Assembly: GCA_029379385.1 (NCBI GenBank)
Contig: CM055609.1
Span: 7,192,001 to 7,256,000, forward strand
Source: Quillaja saponaria
Taxonomy: Eukaryota; Streptophyta; Magnoliopsida; Fabales; Quillajaceae
Length of the DNA: 64,000 nucleotides
Direction of reading: 5' to 3'
In this document: positions 37,349 through 49,952 of the stretch, piece by piece
Layout of the letters: every line of letters starts with the position of its first letter
How positions within the stretch are numbered: position 1 is the stretch's first letter
Program-made: the position numbers and the translations under genes
The notes under the pieces: generated by a model
Databases searched by the model: none
What the model was told of the DNA's origin: nothing
What the model saw: the letters and a program-made list of their open reading frames with translations, nothing else

Positions 37349-40300
37349 TTGCTTAACAGAATCCGCTTCTAACACCCTACTTTCTTTGCTTTTCCTTTCC
37401 TTTCCTTTCCTTCCACCAGTCTTTTCCCAAGAAAAAACCAGCAAGGCAAATAATGCACAAAATTTAAATCGAATGAACAAACAAAACGGAAAAAAGAATT
37501 ATACTTTCACAAAATTCTGGCTAAATTTTAGAAAACAAGACCTACCCTTTACATTAAAGAGTCGAATAAACAAGAAATAAAATCTGGGTAAGTTATAAAA
37601 TTTTGGGAAAAATCTCGTCTTGATAATAAGTAAAATACAGAGGAAGTACAAATGCTTATAAAAATCGTAGATGGTTAAGAATCTGAAGACAAAAAAAAAA
37701 AGGGAAAGTTAATCAATTCTTTGAAAGCTTTAAAATGTTGGGAGACTGCATCGAAATTCTCATAATCCCTGTGGCTTAGTGCCAAGTGCCAGGCAAGTGG
37801 CACCGTTTTCTCTTCCTCTCTCTGTTTCCAAAAAGCAAGAGCCCACTGACTATCAGTATTTGAAAATAGAAAGTTCGGGACCCACATTCCATTATTAAAA
37901 CAAAAGGAAGGGAATTTTGCCACGTCAGAAATTACAATTACGTAATTTAGGTATTGTGTTTGCGTGCAGTTCAGAATTTTTATAGGTTTTTTCTTTTTTT
38001 AATTTATTATAACAACACGGAAATACTTGTTAAATTTTTATAAATAATAAAGTTATAATATTTATTATAATAATTAATTATAATCTTAGTATTATTTATT
38101 ATATGAATTTTTATTTGTAAAAAAATTTAGTTTTTAATTATTATATTTATTATCATTTAATCAATACTTTTAGACATCCGTTTAAAAAATTTATAAAATA
38201 CAAAATGTAAATGTATAGATAATTGCGTTTTATTATTTATTCAAAAGTAAGTGGGGGTGTGTAATCAGACTGGTAGGTTTTCTACACACTCAGCCACATA
38301 CATCACCATATTAAATTTCGCTTATTTATTTCTTATTTTAAGGGGGACAAATAATATTTATTATTGTACTGGCTAAGTAACATACAAAAATCGCCAAAAA
38401 ATGGGACGATTCATTATAAAACTATAATAAGACATAAATAGAAAACAAATCGGTAGAAGATGATAAGTTCAAATATCATTGTGGTTAGTATTGTCTCTTT
38501 TGGTGAGTTAATTATTTGTCACTGAGTTACTTGTAATATTATTGCTGAGTTATATTGAAAATTGAAAAGCTTTCGCCATTTGTTGTAGATGATAAACCAT
38601 TGTAAATATTAATTAGTGAATGAATTCACATTGTTTCTTCTACATAAAAAAATTAATGTATTTTTATTTGTTTAATTAATAATTAGTTATTAATTTATTC
38701 ACTGTCTTAGTATTAATTTATATATAATTTGTAAATATGATTATAACTCATCATTTAACTTTGACTAAAATTAATGATAATAATTTGTGTTAGTAAAACT
38801 TGGTTTAATAATGTTGTAACTTTTTAAGAGGTGTTATGCTCTCATAATTCTCTTAGAGCTATTTTTAAAAAGTGACAGCAATAGTGTTTAGTAAAATAAT
38901 GTAAAAGATACCCTCAACAGGTAGAAGTCACAAAAGCTATTCTAAATATTTAAATTGACTATAATCGATATTTATAATAAAAATAGAGATAATTAACATG
39001 TTGTATCAATTAATAAAAAGATAAATACGAATTTTCATTAAAAATTGAAGTTATATTAGTTTTTTAAACTTTTGCCCAGACTAGAAGCACTCTACTTTTT
39101 TTTTTTTACCGAACATAAAAAAATTGAATTATACTTTTCATAAACAATTCTAAAAAAGTATTACCAAATCAAGTCTACCACGTGACTTTTTTTTAATTAC
39201 AAATTATATAAAAAATAAATATACTAACAACATATTAAATATTAATTCAGTAATAATGGAGTGAGGTTGCAGGAAGGTAGTTGTGTATTAATAGTAGTCT
39301 AGATGGTTGGTGGTAGATTAATAATTAGCAAAATAGATATAGCAATAATCACACATCAATAACTTTTTAACCAAAACTACCACCCATATTGACATTGTCA
39401 AGTGGTGGAAGACACAATCTGCTATTTGCGTGCAGATTAGGCATAAGTACATCACATGTACAACTTAGTATTGTGTTTCAGTGTCGGGAAGAAAACATTA
39501 GCTTCCTATGTAGTTTAACTTAAGCCTAACACAAAGCATTAGCTACTAGACTTGTTTAGTTAATGGATTGGAAGCAAGATTTGTGTCTCTTTGTGAGAGA
39601 ATAATGACTATTATCATATTTTATTTTTCTTTGTTTAGATCTATATATATGATTAATGAATGTAACATTCTAACCTATCTAATTTGCTTCTTTTTTTTTT
39701 TTTTTTTGGCTAACAACCTATCTAATTTCTTAAACATTAGACAAACATAAATCTAATCAAATTCAACTAATTTATAAAGATAAAATGATATATAAGACTA
39801 TTCAGTTAACTCTTATATAACATTGATACTAATATAATAGTAGACTTATATTATTGACATTCTCATATATTACGCTTGGCAGTATAAAGTTATTTAGTGA
39901 GAAAAAAAATGATAAAATAATAATTAAATATCCTAACACATTGTATAATAGCTAAAATTGAATAGTATAGCACAATAAAAAATAGCATATCTCATTTACG
40001 ACCTTCTTTGAGCACAATCTGTTCTATAGGCCCATACTACATTGTTTTCTTTAGTTATCATAACACAAGAACCAGAGTCTGGTGGATGAATTATGACCAT
40101 ATGATTAGGATTGTGATAAGCAACCTTCTAATGCTTGGATTATGAGGTCAATATTGTTCTGATCAACCGGCATATAAAATCTAACTAGAATAGTTGTGCG
40201 GTTGTATGACAAATTTCCTAAAACTTTTAAAACGCACAAGAAATTCAACTTGCACAGCTAATGTATTAGATAATATTAGTTATACAATTGTATTTATTAT

Positions 40301-41848
40301 TTTATTCCTTAAAAGATAACCTATTATTATTATCAAACGTAATATAAAATAAAATCAATGTTATAAATTTATATTATGCAGTTACTAAAAAGCAAAAAAT
40401 AAGCACATATTCCACCAATTGAACTAAAGCTTAATGATTGACACATATTTGTTTATATGATCAAGCAATTAATTTTACTAATGCAAGTTTGCTGTCATTG
40501 GTGGATTTTTATTTAATTAATCAGTATTTTTTTTTCTCATAATGAAGAAAGAAAAAACTAAAAAGAAATAATACCCTAGGACAAACGACAGTCGTTTTCA
40601 ATATTTGGCTATATCAAATTTTCTATCACTCCATCAGGCATTCAGGCTAACAGCCATTGTCGTTTTGATGTTCCCTTAGTTGCATGAAGGGTTTGTATAA
40701 GAATGGAAGAATCTCGGTAATTTTCAACTTTTTATCATGTAAAATTTTATTATGTTTGTGTCTGTTTATGCAGAGGTGGTATTCTTTTGTGGAATTTTTG
40801 GTTTGAAAATGTAATGTTTAATACTTCAAACTTCTCATTGGATTTTCTATTACGCTGTTATGATAAATTGGTGAAAAATTAAGTTTTTTTTTTAATTTAT
40901 TTTTCCTCTAAATTAAACTGCTAGCTTTAATGCATTTTGGACCCTTCATAGAAATGAGAAATTATTGGACTTTATTCATAAATTCTATTGATATAAGCCA
41001 ATTTCCAGTTGATATTGGAATAGGTTTCATGCCTCACAAATTGGCCATTTTATATTGGATTTTCTATATACCTGGGTATTAGCATGTGATAACCTGATAG
41101 GATTAATGCTAAGATGTTAAGGACTTAAGGCTGGTTTGGAAATCTATCTATATATAGGCCAATGTTGAAGCATTTTTGGTTATATTGGATTTATGGTACA
41201 TGCATGGATGTGAAAAAATGCTCTCTCAAAATCGAAACTGGTTTCTAGATTCTTCAGTTTTCTTTGGGAGATCATGGTCATCATTGACAGACTAGAAAGC
41301 TACATTTGATCAAAGTAAAGTTTAATTGTGAAATTAATGACATTGCATATACAAGATATATATATATATATATTTTGGCAAATTCTGTGATATATTCTTC
41401 AATTCAACAAAATGGAAGTTCGAGTGTAGGTTGAAGGTAATAAGGAAATCAAGATTTATGCTGATTGATGATTTTTTGCATGTCTGATTTATCCTTCAAT
41501 ATCTTTGTTGATTTCCTTATTAGATAGAGAGAAGGTGAAGTTGCAATTTGTTAGCAGGATGATCTTGTGGGTAAGAGGTTGCTATCAACATTAGAAATTA
41601 TCTTGTACTTCTAATCTTATTGATTGTTAACTACAAGGAATGGACTTAGGTTTCAAGTCTTGAGCATGATAACCTAGCAGATGAAAGTGCTGCTCATTTT
41701 GGTGGTGATAGGGAAGAAGTTGATGGTTTTGTAAACCCAAGTAGTTTGCTACTTGAAACCCTTGGAATGAATTGTTTTTGCATTTACTTATCTAATTGAT
41801 CTCATCAAGTTCAATATAATAAATAGCTTTAGTAATAATTGAGCGTTG
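37349..41848. other. AT-rich intergenic DNA; SRF promoter side
   Basis: The SRF leader and promoter should lie at about 37349-37900; a CCTTTCCTTT pyrimidine-rich run occurs near 37396-37415. The region 37980-40560 is very AT-rich with no coding signal. At 40583-40597 there is a short perfect palindrome. A coding-like open stretch is seen at 41650-41796, immediately before the retrotransposon. No complete gene, tRNA or mobile-element terminus was recognised. Confidence 0.5.
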
Positions 41849-41853
41849 CTAAC

Positions 41854-41995
41854 TGTAAATGGATATAAGAGAAAGGGTTGTAGCTTGAATAAATCATATA
41901 CTACATCTATAGACCTTATTTATAGTAGAAGGAAATAAGGAAAATACCACATACAACCAATGCAGGACTACACAATAACATAAACTATTCTAACA
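41854..41995 (-). repeat. 3' LTR of the copia element
   Basis: On the minus strand it starts TGTTAGAATAG and ends CCATTTACA, so it has the canonical TG...CA ends. It contains a TATAAATAAGG promoter-like box. It has the same length as the 5' LTR. Confidence 0.93.
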
Positions 41996-42004
41996 CTCCC
42001 CCTC
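41996..42004 (-). other. Polypurine tract
   Basis: GAGGGGGAG on the minus strand lies directly against the 3' LTR. This is the usual site where plus-strand DNA synthesis is primed. Confidence 0.8.
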
Positions 42005-42239
42005 AAGCAAGAGCATATTATTATATGTTCCAAGCATATTACAAATATAACGAATATGAGCACCCCTCGAGACTTGGTAAACAAATCTACCAACTAATCT
42101 TCAGACTTCACATATACAGTTTTAATTATATTATCCATAAGTTTTTTCTCGAACAAAATAATAGTCAACTTCTATATACTTTGTTTGCTTATGAAAAACT
42201 AGATTGGAAACTATATGCAATGCAACCTGGTTATCACAA

Positions 42240-42720
42240 ATGACCTCCATAGGTTGTGAATGTGTGAATCCAAGTTCTTCCAACAAGTATTTCAATTAAA
42301 CTAACTTCATAGTAGTTTGAGACATGGCTATATACTCAGACTCAACACTAGAACTTGAAATAACAGTTTATTTCTTACTTTTCCACGAAACAAGATTTCC
42401 TCCTAAAAATACATAATACCCTATAGTGGATCTTCTGACCAATGGACAACCAGCCCAATTTGCATCAATGTATCCCTGAATCAAAGTGGAATCTTGGTTG
42501 TGAACCAAAGCATAACTACGAGCATGTCCACGAACTAAAGTATAACTATGATTATTCTATATTAACCTCTTACTAGGTGCAATTTTGAGATACCTCAGAA
42601 TATGAATAACTACATTCTAGTGAGAAGTTAGAGGTTGAGCCATAAATTGACTAACCATACTAACCGCAAAAGATGTATCAAGTCGGGTTATTGTCATTCA
42701 GATTTCCCACTATACGTCTA
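42240..42720 (-). pseudogene. copia RNase H domain, decayed
   Basis: Minus-strand pieces SSSVESEYIAMS and, about 70 bases further on, PMEVICDNQVALHIVS match the conserved Glu- and Asp-containing blocks of copia RNase H. Several stops and frame changes separate them. The domain sits between the reverse transcriptase and the polypurine tract, as expected for copia. Confidence 0.75.
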
Positions 42721-42722
42721 TA

Positions 42723-43500
42723 CTATTTAGGATTTAATAATAGCTCTCCTTCATTTGGTACAAGGTTAGTGTTAGGATCCATGGGAGTATCAACAGTCTT
42801 TGACCCCAGCATACCTGTATCACTCAATAAATCAAGACAATATTTTCTTTGAGAAAGGCAAATACCCTGTTGTGATCTAGCAATCTCAATACCCAACAAG
42901 TACATTAACTGTACTAAATCTTTAGTTTGGAATTTGGATAGCAAGAAAGATTTCAAATGTTGAATTCCTTGATTATCATCACCTGTAATGACAATATCAT
43001 CAACATATACAATCAATAATATTCTACCAGTAGATGAATGACGGTAGAAAACAGAACAACTTACTTTACATCTCTACAGACCGAAGTTCAGTACCACTTC
43101 ACTAAACCTACTAAACCAAGCTCTTGGAGATTGCTTTAAACCATACAAAGATTTCTTCAATCTACAAACCAAGCCAGACTCCCCCTGAGCAACATACCCT
43201 AAAGGTTGCTCCATAAAAACCTCTTCATCAAGGTCACCATGCAAAAAAGCATTTTTAATATCTAATTAATGTAGTGGCCAATTAAAGATGGCTGCAAGAG
43301 AGATAAAGACTTTGACTGAAGTAATCTTGGCAACAGGAGAAAAAGACTTGGAGTATTCTACACCATAGACCTGAGTGTAATCTTTAGCCACCAAACGAGC
43401 TTTCAGCCAGTCAACAGAGCCATCAGGATGAACATTCATAGTAAACACCCAGCGACAACCAACAACAGACTTATCTAATGGGAGTTTCACAAGTTCCCAA
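42723..43500 (-). pseudogene. copia reverse transcriptase, decayed
   Basis: Two open pieces remain. 43490-43266 has VGCRWVFT, LKARLVAKDYTQ and FSPVAKITSVK, the N-terminal fingers/palm of copia RT. 43016-42723 has YVDDIVITGDD, the catalytic YVDD box, followed by LLGIEIARS and the ISQRKY-like CLSQRKYCLDLL thumb region. About 250 bases between them are frame-broken, with a TAA near 43266. The catalytic motif survives but the enzyme cannot be translated whole. Confidence 0.9.
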
Positions 43501-44091
43501 GTATAATTGTCCTTTAAAGCTCATATCTCTTCATCCATGGCATTTCTCCACCCATAATATTTTAAAACTTCAGACACAGAGTTAAGAACAGAAATACCAG
43601 ATAATGAAGTGACAAAAGAATACTACGAATGAGACAAATGATCATAGGAAACAAAATTTAAAATGGGATAGGCAGTACTAGGACGAGCATAAATAGAAGG
43701 ACATTTACGTTTACCTTTTCGAATGGCAAGAGAAAGATCAGAGTCGGGAAGAGCTAGATCCGAAGGTAAAGAAGCAACTAGCGAAGTACCAGAATCTGTC
43801 GGAATATTTTTGTCTACTTGGCGTCGAGTGTAAACCTGTAGATTAAGACGAGATAGATGACTAGAATGACTTAAAGAACACTCAGTAGATAACAAAAAAG
43901 GAACATGTAATAGAAAAATCATTTCAATGTCTATAGTGACATGTGAGTTAGTGTAGTATGGGGTAGATTCAAAAAAGGTAACATCCGCACAAACAAAGAA
44001 ACGATTCAACGAAGAACTATAACATCTATACCATTTTTATGTACAAGTGTATCATAAGAAAATACATTTAATAAAAGAAGGATCCAGTTTA

Positions 44092-45000
44092 TCAATATTT
44101 TGGGAAAGTTGTTGCACAAATGACACACAACGAAAAATATGAGGGGGTAAAGAAAACATAAGAGCCTGTGAAAAAAAGCACAGCAAAGGAAATTTTGTCA
44201 TGAAGTACTGATGATGGTATCTTATTTATGAGATAACAAGCTGTAAGAACTGCATCACTCCAAAATATTTTAGGAATATTCATCTGACATAATAAAGTAT
44301 GAGTAATGTCTACAAGATGACGATTCTTTCTCTCAGCTACCCTATTTTGTTGTGAAATGTGAGAACAAGAAGATTAATGACTTATTCCTGAAGTAGTCTT
44401 AAATGTGTTAAATGGAGCAGTAAAATATTCTTTAGCGTTGTCACTACAAAGTATGCGAATAGGAACATTAAACTGAGTTTTAATTTCAAAATAAAAGGCA
44501 TTGAAAATAGAAAATAGTTCAAAACGTTCTTTCATTAAATAATGGCAAGTTATCCTTGAAAAATTGTCCACAAATGTAACAAAATAACGATAACCCAATT
44601 TTGGAGTGACATGACTTGGACCCCACACATTTGAAAAAACTAACATAAGCGGACTCTCAACTGTTTTATTAATGCAGGAAGCAAAGGGAACACGAATGGG
44701 CTTACCCAATTGACAAGACTCACATTCTAAAGAAGACAAACAACTTAGACTAGGAACTAACTTATTGAGCTTTTCCAAAGAGGGACGACCAAGGTGATAA
44801 TGGATCTGGAGTGGTACTGTAACAAAACAAGTTGTAGGAGATGGTGATGGATCAAAGTAGTAGAGTCTAGCAGATTCATGTCCTCTTCCAATCGTCTTCC
44901 TTGTCTTCAAATCTTGAATAACAATAGAATTAGAATAAAAAAGGATATAACAATTTAAACTTTTGGTAAGTTTACTAGTAGACATAAGGTTAAAAGACAA
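44092..45000 (-). pseudogene. copia GAG-pre-integrase and integrase, decayed
   Basis: From 45000 downward the frame has a GAG-pre-integrase zinc-binding segment (HYHLGRPSLEKL, later CESCQLGK) and the integrase core. The core shows VWGPSHVTPKLGYRYFVTF with Asn where the first catalytic Asp is normal (FSNVWGP), then LCSDNAKEYF with the second Asp. The frame ends at 44374 inside the core. A further fragment at 44283-44092 (IFWSDAVLTACYLINKIPS) matches the conserved copia integrase C-terminal region in another frame. Confidence 0.9.
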
Positions 45001-45386
45001 AGTGAGAATATATAAAACAGATGATATGGAAAGTCCCAGACTAGGTTCAACAATACCTATTCTATTGACTATAGTAGTAGAACCATTTGCTAAAGCAACA
45101 GGAGATGATTGTTGTGATTCTTGTACGTTAGTAAAAAGACTAGATGTAGCTGTTATGTGATCAGTGGCCCCAGAATCGAGAATCCAAGGCCTTGAGGCTG
45201 AAGAACTAGAAAAGTAAACTGTAGAATTACCTAACTGGGCAAGAGATGCAGTGGGAAGAGATGCTTGCTGTGCAGACTATAACTAAAGTAACTTAGAATA
45301 CTTTTCTTGTGAGATAGAAATATTGTCAGAAGACTTAGGTTTTGAGGAAATATATGCATTATTTGTAACTTTAGGATGCTCACCAT

Positions 45387-46110
45387 TCAACTTCTAACAA
45401 TATTCTCGAGTGTGGTTATCTTGACCACAATAAGTGTAATGATGACTTCCAAGGCCTCCTCTACTACCAAAACCACCTCTAGTACTTCCAGGCCAAGTCC
45501 CATCATATAACTGAGAAGACCGAATAGCAAGAGCAAATTTATCATAACTAGCATCAGTACCAGGTGAGTATCAAGATACCAGACAATAAACTTCAGCAAG
45601 AGATAGAAGAATAGCTCCAGCAAGAACTTGTGCCTTAACAGGCTCATAATCATAATGAAGATTAACCAAAAAACTAAGGATCATGAGCTGTTCATGTTGT
45701 TCCTTTTGCTTTGCTATATCAGATGAAAGAGGTTGAACAATATTGAGTTCATCATAAACTTGCTGTATAGAACCAAACTAGTCAAAGAGATAACCAAGTT
45801 GTTTGGCCTAAAAGAGACCACAAGAGACATCATACAAATGAGTCAAATTACTAGAGTACATTGTTTTCACAAAATCCCATATTTCTTTGACAGTATGATG
45901 GGAACACACATCAACAATCTGAGGTTCCATTGAATTCCATAAAAGAGAAATAATTTGGTTATCAACCTTCCTCCAAGCCTTAGTCTCTTTAGTACCCTTC
46001 TTAAAAGGTTCAAATGTAAGATGTTCTTCATACCCTTGACCGATCAAATAAACCTCAACAGCTCTAAACCATTGCAAGTAATTACTGTTATTCAACTTTC
46101 GAGTAGTAAT
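45387..46110 (-). pseudogene. copia gag, decayed
   Basis: The open piece at 46095-45808 begins NNSNYLQWFRAVEVYLIGQG, typical of copia gag (UBN2-type), and continues through KEIWDFVKTMYSS. A glycine-rich linker and a CCHC-type zinc knuckle follow near 45440-45400 (YCGQDNHTREYC), in a different frame and with the first Cys replaced by Tyr. Stops and frameshifts lie between the two parts. Located directly after the primer-binding site and leader, as expected. Confidence 0.85.
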
Positions 46111-46763
46111 TTATGGATGTAATGTAGATTTAGAGTCTATACTTCCACAAAAAGGAAAAACAAAAAAAATAGAGAAGTGTCACAATAAACAACTATTGAG
46201 ATATGATGTCGAGATAAAATAGTCAAAAGCAAGGATCACAACCTATAATCAGTCAGAAAATACCCATGTAAATTGAATACAAGGAGGAGCAAGCCAAGAA
46301 TCTTCCAAAAATACATCAAAAATGCATAGAAAACATACCAAATCGAAGTAGAAACTAATATGGGGCTGTTGAAACCAAATCAGAGAAGAAAAATCTCAAA
46401 AATCACATCACACGGGCCAAAATCTCTCTCTGCGAGTGGCCCTCACGTGAGCACGCGCTCACATGTGCTTAAAAGCTCCTCTGCGCATGGATCTCATGCG
46501 CCAGCCCCCGCCTTCCTGTTGTACTCCTCGTGGTTGTCATAGGCCACTCATTGTAATGGCGCGTGGGCTGTTGTTTTCTGGCGGTCTTCCTGCCGCAGAT
46601 GGATCAGAGGCTGCAGAGTCTTCTTGCGATGGTGGATGACTGAAATACGCAACGGATAATAAACTTCTAGGCTAGACAGCAACGTTTATGATAATTTCCT
46701 AATTTTCTAGTCACCAGAAAATTTTAGGTGAGATGGTTTTATGTAAAGGTTAGGGACCGATTT

Positions 46764-46775
46764 GCTCTGATGCCA
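46764..46775 (-). other. Primer-binding site (initiator tRNA-Met type)
   Basis: TGGCATCAGAGC on the minus strand directly follows the 5' LTR. It differs by one base from the common copia site TGGTATCAGAGC, which pairs with the 3' end of initiator tRNA-Met. Confidence 0.9.
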
Positions 46776-46917
46776 TATAAATGGATATAAAAGAAAGGGT
46801 TGTAGTTTGAATAAATCAAATATTACACCCATAAACGTTATTTATAATAAAAGAAAGTAAGAAAAGTACTACATACAATCAATGTGGGACTACATAACAA
46901 TATAAATTATTCTAATG
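46776..46917 (-). repeat. 5' LTR of the copia element
   Basis: 142 bp, aligning end to end with the 3' LTR. Both termini have decayed by transitions: the leading TG is now CA (start CATTAGAATAA) and the trailing CA is TA (end CCATTTATA). The 5-bp target-site duplication still abuts it. Confidence 0.92.
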
Positions 46918-46922
46918 CTAAC

Positions 46923-49900
46923 CATATACATTTAAGGGATAATATATGGATCTAACATTTGAGAGAGCTGCATTCCAATTTACAATTATAGTAATCATTT
47001 AGAAGTTTGAAGTTATTCCTTCACAGGTATACGCATTTAATCAGAAATTCTGTTTGTCTGGATCATGTAAGGAGGAAGTCATATATATGTGCTCAATTGC
47101 CTGATATGGACTTTCTTACACGTCACCTTGCTGTTACTCACAAATTTTGATTGTAACTTCAAGTAATCATGTTTTCCTGAAGTTATGTCAATAATTAACC
47201 CTCACGTGTTGAAGTTTATCGCATGTACGGATGTACCTCACCTTTTTGCTTACAACATCAGGTTCAACAAGTTGGAATTTTGTGTTTTACATTGATTTGA
47301 AAGGATGATGTTATTTCAGTCAATATATCAAGTTCTGATGCCATTCTTAAACTTGTTCACATCTTCGGTTAATTAACCTGTAGATTGTTTTTTTTTTTAC
47401 TTTACGCAGAGGGAGACCCTTGCTGCACAAGGAAAATAATTTACATCTAGTTTGGATATGTTTAGCACAAAGTTAATTGTGTAGATAAAAGTTTTGAAGT
47501 TTGGTTAAACATCATACATCTGCTTAGTACCCTCATCAAATATCCATGTATGTGGGGTCATTCAGAATAATTGATGGCTGTGGATAAAGTAAGAGCTGAT
47601 GCTGTTGAACACATGACCTTTGTCAGTAGGAGTGTATGTCACGTTAATATTCTTCTGTTTAGAAGTTTTGTTTTGTTCAATGGCCATTCTTGAGTTGCAC
47701 TTAGTGATGTTGCTGCATTACTCTACGTTGTTATTATAGAAGGAACTTCCCGCACATGTTTGGTCGTTGCATGCTATGCAAATGCAATGGAGATAACAAA
47801 CAAAACAGACTGGTTTTCTTTTTTACCTTTTTAATCATTAAGATCTCACACTAGAAACAGTGACATTTACCAGGTTCAGGGTAAACAGTATCCGTCTTTC
47901 AACTTCAATTATGTGGTTCGTAAGTCTACACGAATCCTGTTTTTACTTACTTTAATGTGTACATATCCTTAATCATCACCCAAATAACTTGAGTGGCCTA
48001 TCAGAATTTCAGCTAATAACTTCTTGCAAATTCATTTAAATGAAAGCTCATTGAATGTTTCCTATGATATCTGTATAAATTATTACCAGAATGCAAATCT
48101 TAAAATAGTTTTTTTCTTTTCTTGTTCATGTGTTTTTGGTGCTTTAGAGATTTTTTGGTCTTCTATATTCATAATTCATAATTCATAATCTCATCACTTA
48201 TACAGTTTTACTACCACTGGAAGCAATTACATTGCTTTGGATTTAATGATGGAAAAGGAATAACATGCTTTCGTGTGTTGTTTTACCAGCATCTGCATAT
48301 TCCCTTGTGTGGCAGGCTTTGTAGGATGCTAGCTGCATCTGGTGACATGGTCAAGAACTCTCATAAGTGAAGTAAAAAACATATCATTTCCATGATTGAT
48401 GCAGAGTAAGACACGTCCTAATCTACTGTGTCCATTTTCACATGTTGATGTTCGGAAGGACATCTGATAGAGGTTCTTAAATAACCTTAAGCTCTGAATT
48501 CAATTATCGTCTTTCGTCTATTATTTTTCCCTGCCAAAATGTTTCATTTATTAAGATTATTGGTTGCAGACTTGACCAGGTTTCTTATTCAATGTAAATT
48601 TCCCATTTGGACCTCTATTGCACATAGAGCAGTCAGATCTTTGGTAATTGGCATGATCTACCAAACCATAGACTTCTCCAACATGGTTTTTTATTTTTCA
48701 TTTGCGGCTTTTAATACTTGTCATATGGTCTCTGTCCTTGCGATGTTTTTCATATAAAGACGACCTTACCAGTTTTATTGATTGCTGTATCCTTTTGTCC
48801 TAAAAGATATTGAACAAGCAAGTGTCCTCTAGCCCCTGCAACTTGGATCCACTCAATTTATGTGACAACCACCTCTACCATGGCTTAGGCTAATATCTAT
48901 AACCTTTTACAGTCTCCTTAATTCATTCTGAATTAAATTGATTTAATTCTAAGAATCTAAAATTGAATCCGCTTTCATTTTATACGAAAATAAGAATCTA
49001 AAATTAAATCTGCCTTCATTTTATGCGAAAGAGAAAATTGTTTCCCATTGTATATAGCTCATAGATCCAATGAAACTTCTCCGGACCAAAAAGATTGAAT
49101 CCCTGGTTGGCTATATGTTCCTCTCCTCATGTGTACTGCATTGTTTTGGCCCCTAAGAATGTTTATTGGTTTGGTTATAAATTTCCATTTATGTAATTCT
49201 TTATGCACTATGCTAGCCTTTGGTGTATACGGTAAATGCAAACCATGGTCATGCAGATACATGAACTTCTGGGGGACTCGTCAATCTGTCATTACTGCTA
49301 GATCTTTCACCACCCCTCTGAACTTGGAGAATCATGAATCGCTTTGGATCCTCATCGTTTTGATTAGATGATTAGAGAATGTTAATTCACATGCACTGAC
49401 AGAGTGACAGTTGTGAAAAAAAAAATCCAGCTTGTGGTATCCGCCGCACCTTATAAAAATATGCACAGAAAATGGATGAGGTACAGGTCACCAGCCCATG
49501 TTTTTTTTTTTTTTTTTCCTGTACAAAATACTATATATGTTGCAGAAAGCAGAGGTGAATCAAATCCTTCTGCAGAAAACGAAATCTTTTGCTAAATCCG
49601 CCAGAAATTATTTTACATTTTACTTTTTTGCTTCATCTTTTTCTTTATTAGTTTTTTGTTTATTAAATGTTTGCTTGTCCATCCCAATTGCTTGCGTGAC
49701 TGTTGGGGATCTTCATAAATACATTTCATTGACCCCAGCAAATTCACTATCTTTAACTACCCATAGCTTTGTCTCCCTCTTCTGTTACTACCAACTATTG
49801 GTTTATATTGGAGTTTGACTGTGTGAGTATAACCATTTTTTGAACTTAGACCTCAACAATGACTATTGGTTGCTGAAATCCCAGAAGCCAAAATCTTTTC

Positions 49901-49952
49901 TTTCTTTCTTTTTCTGGTTTGTATCTGAACAGTTTCTGATCAAAATTCTCAA
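46923..49952. other. Intergenic DNA and leader of the acylated-protein gene
   Basis: Less AT-rich than the far-left part of the window. It contains several short coding-like open stretches (for example near 47580-47630 and 48303-48359), but I cannot chain them into a recognisable protein. A 41-bp tandem duplication lies at 48951-49031 and a poly-T tract at 49501-49518. The last few hundred bases probably hold the promoter and 5' leader of the gene at 49953. Confidence 0.45.
48951..49031. repeat. 41-bp imperfect tandem duplication
   Basis: AAGAATCTAAAATTGAATCC at 48951 recurs 41 bases later (48992) as AAGAATCTAAAATTAAATCT, and both continue through (T/C)TTCATTTTAT(A/G)CGAAA. Two copies, non-coding. 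Confidence 0.85.

Larger units (their letters stand above)
41849..46922 (-). mobile_element. Degenerate Ty1/copia LTR retrotransposon with target-site duplication
   Basis: A complete but dead element on the minus strand. Two 142-bp LTRs (41854-41995 and 46776-46917) are flanked by the identical 5-bp target-site duplication CTAAC (41849-41853 and 46918-46922). A primer-binding site complementary to initiator tRNA-Met directly abuts the 5' LTR, and a GAGGGGGAG polypurine tract directly abuts the 3' LTR. The internal order gag, integrase, reverse transcriptase, RNase H identifies the copia superfamily. All domains are interrupted by stops and frameshifts, so it cannot act autonomously. The LTRs differ at roughly 25 of 142 positions by eye, mostly transitions, which points to an old insertion. 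Short LTRs and a 5.06-kb length fit small copia lineages such as Ale/Retrofit; this lineage assignment is tentative. Confidence 0.95.
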
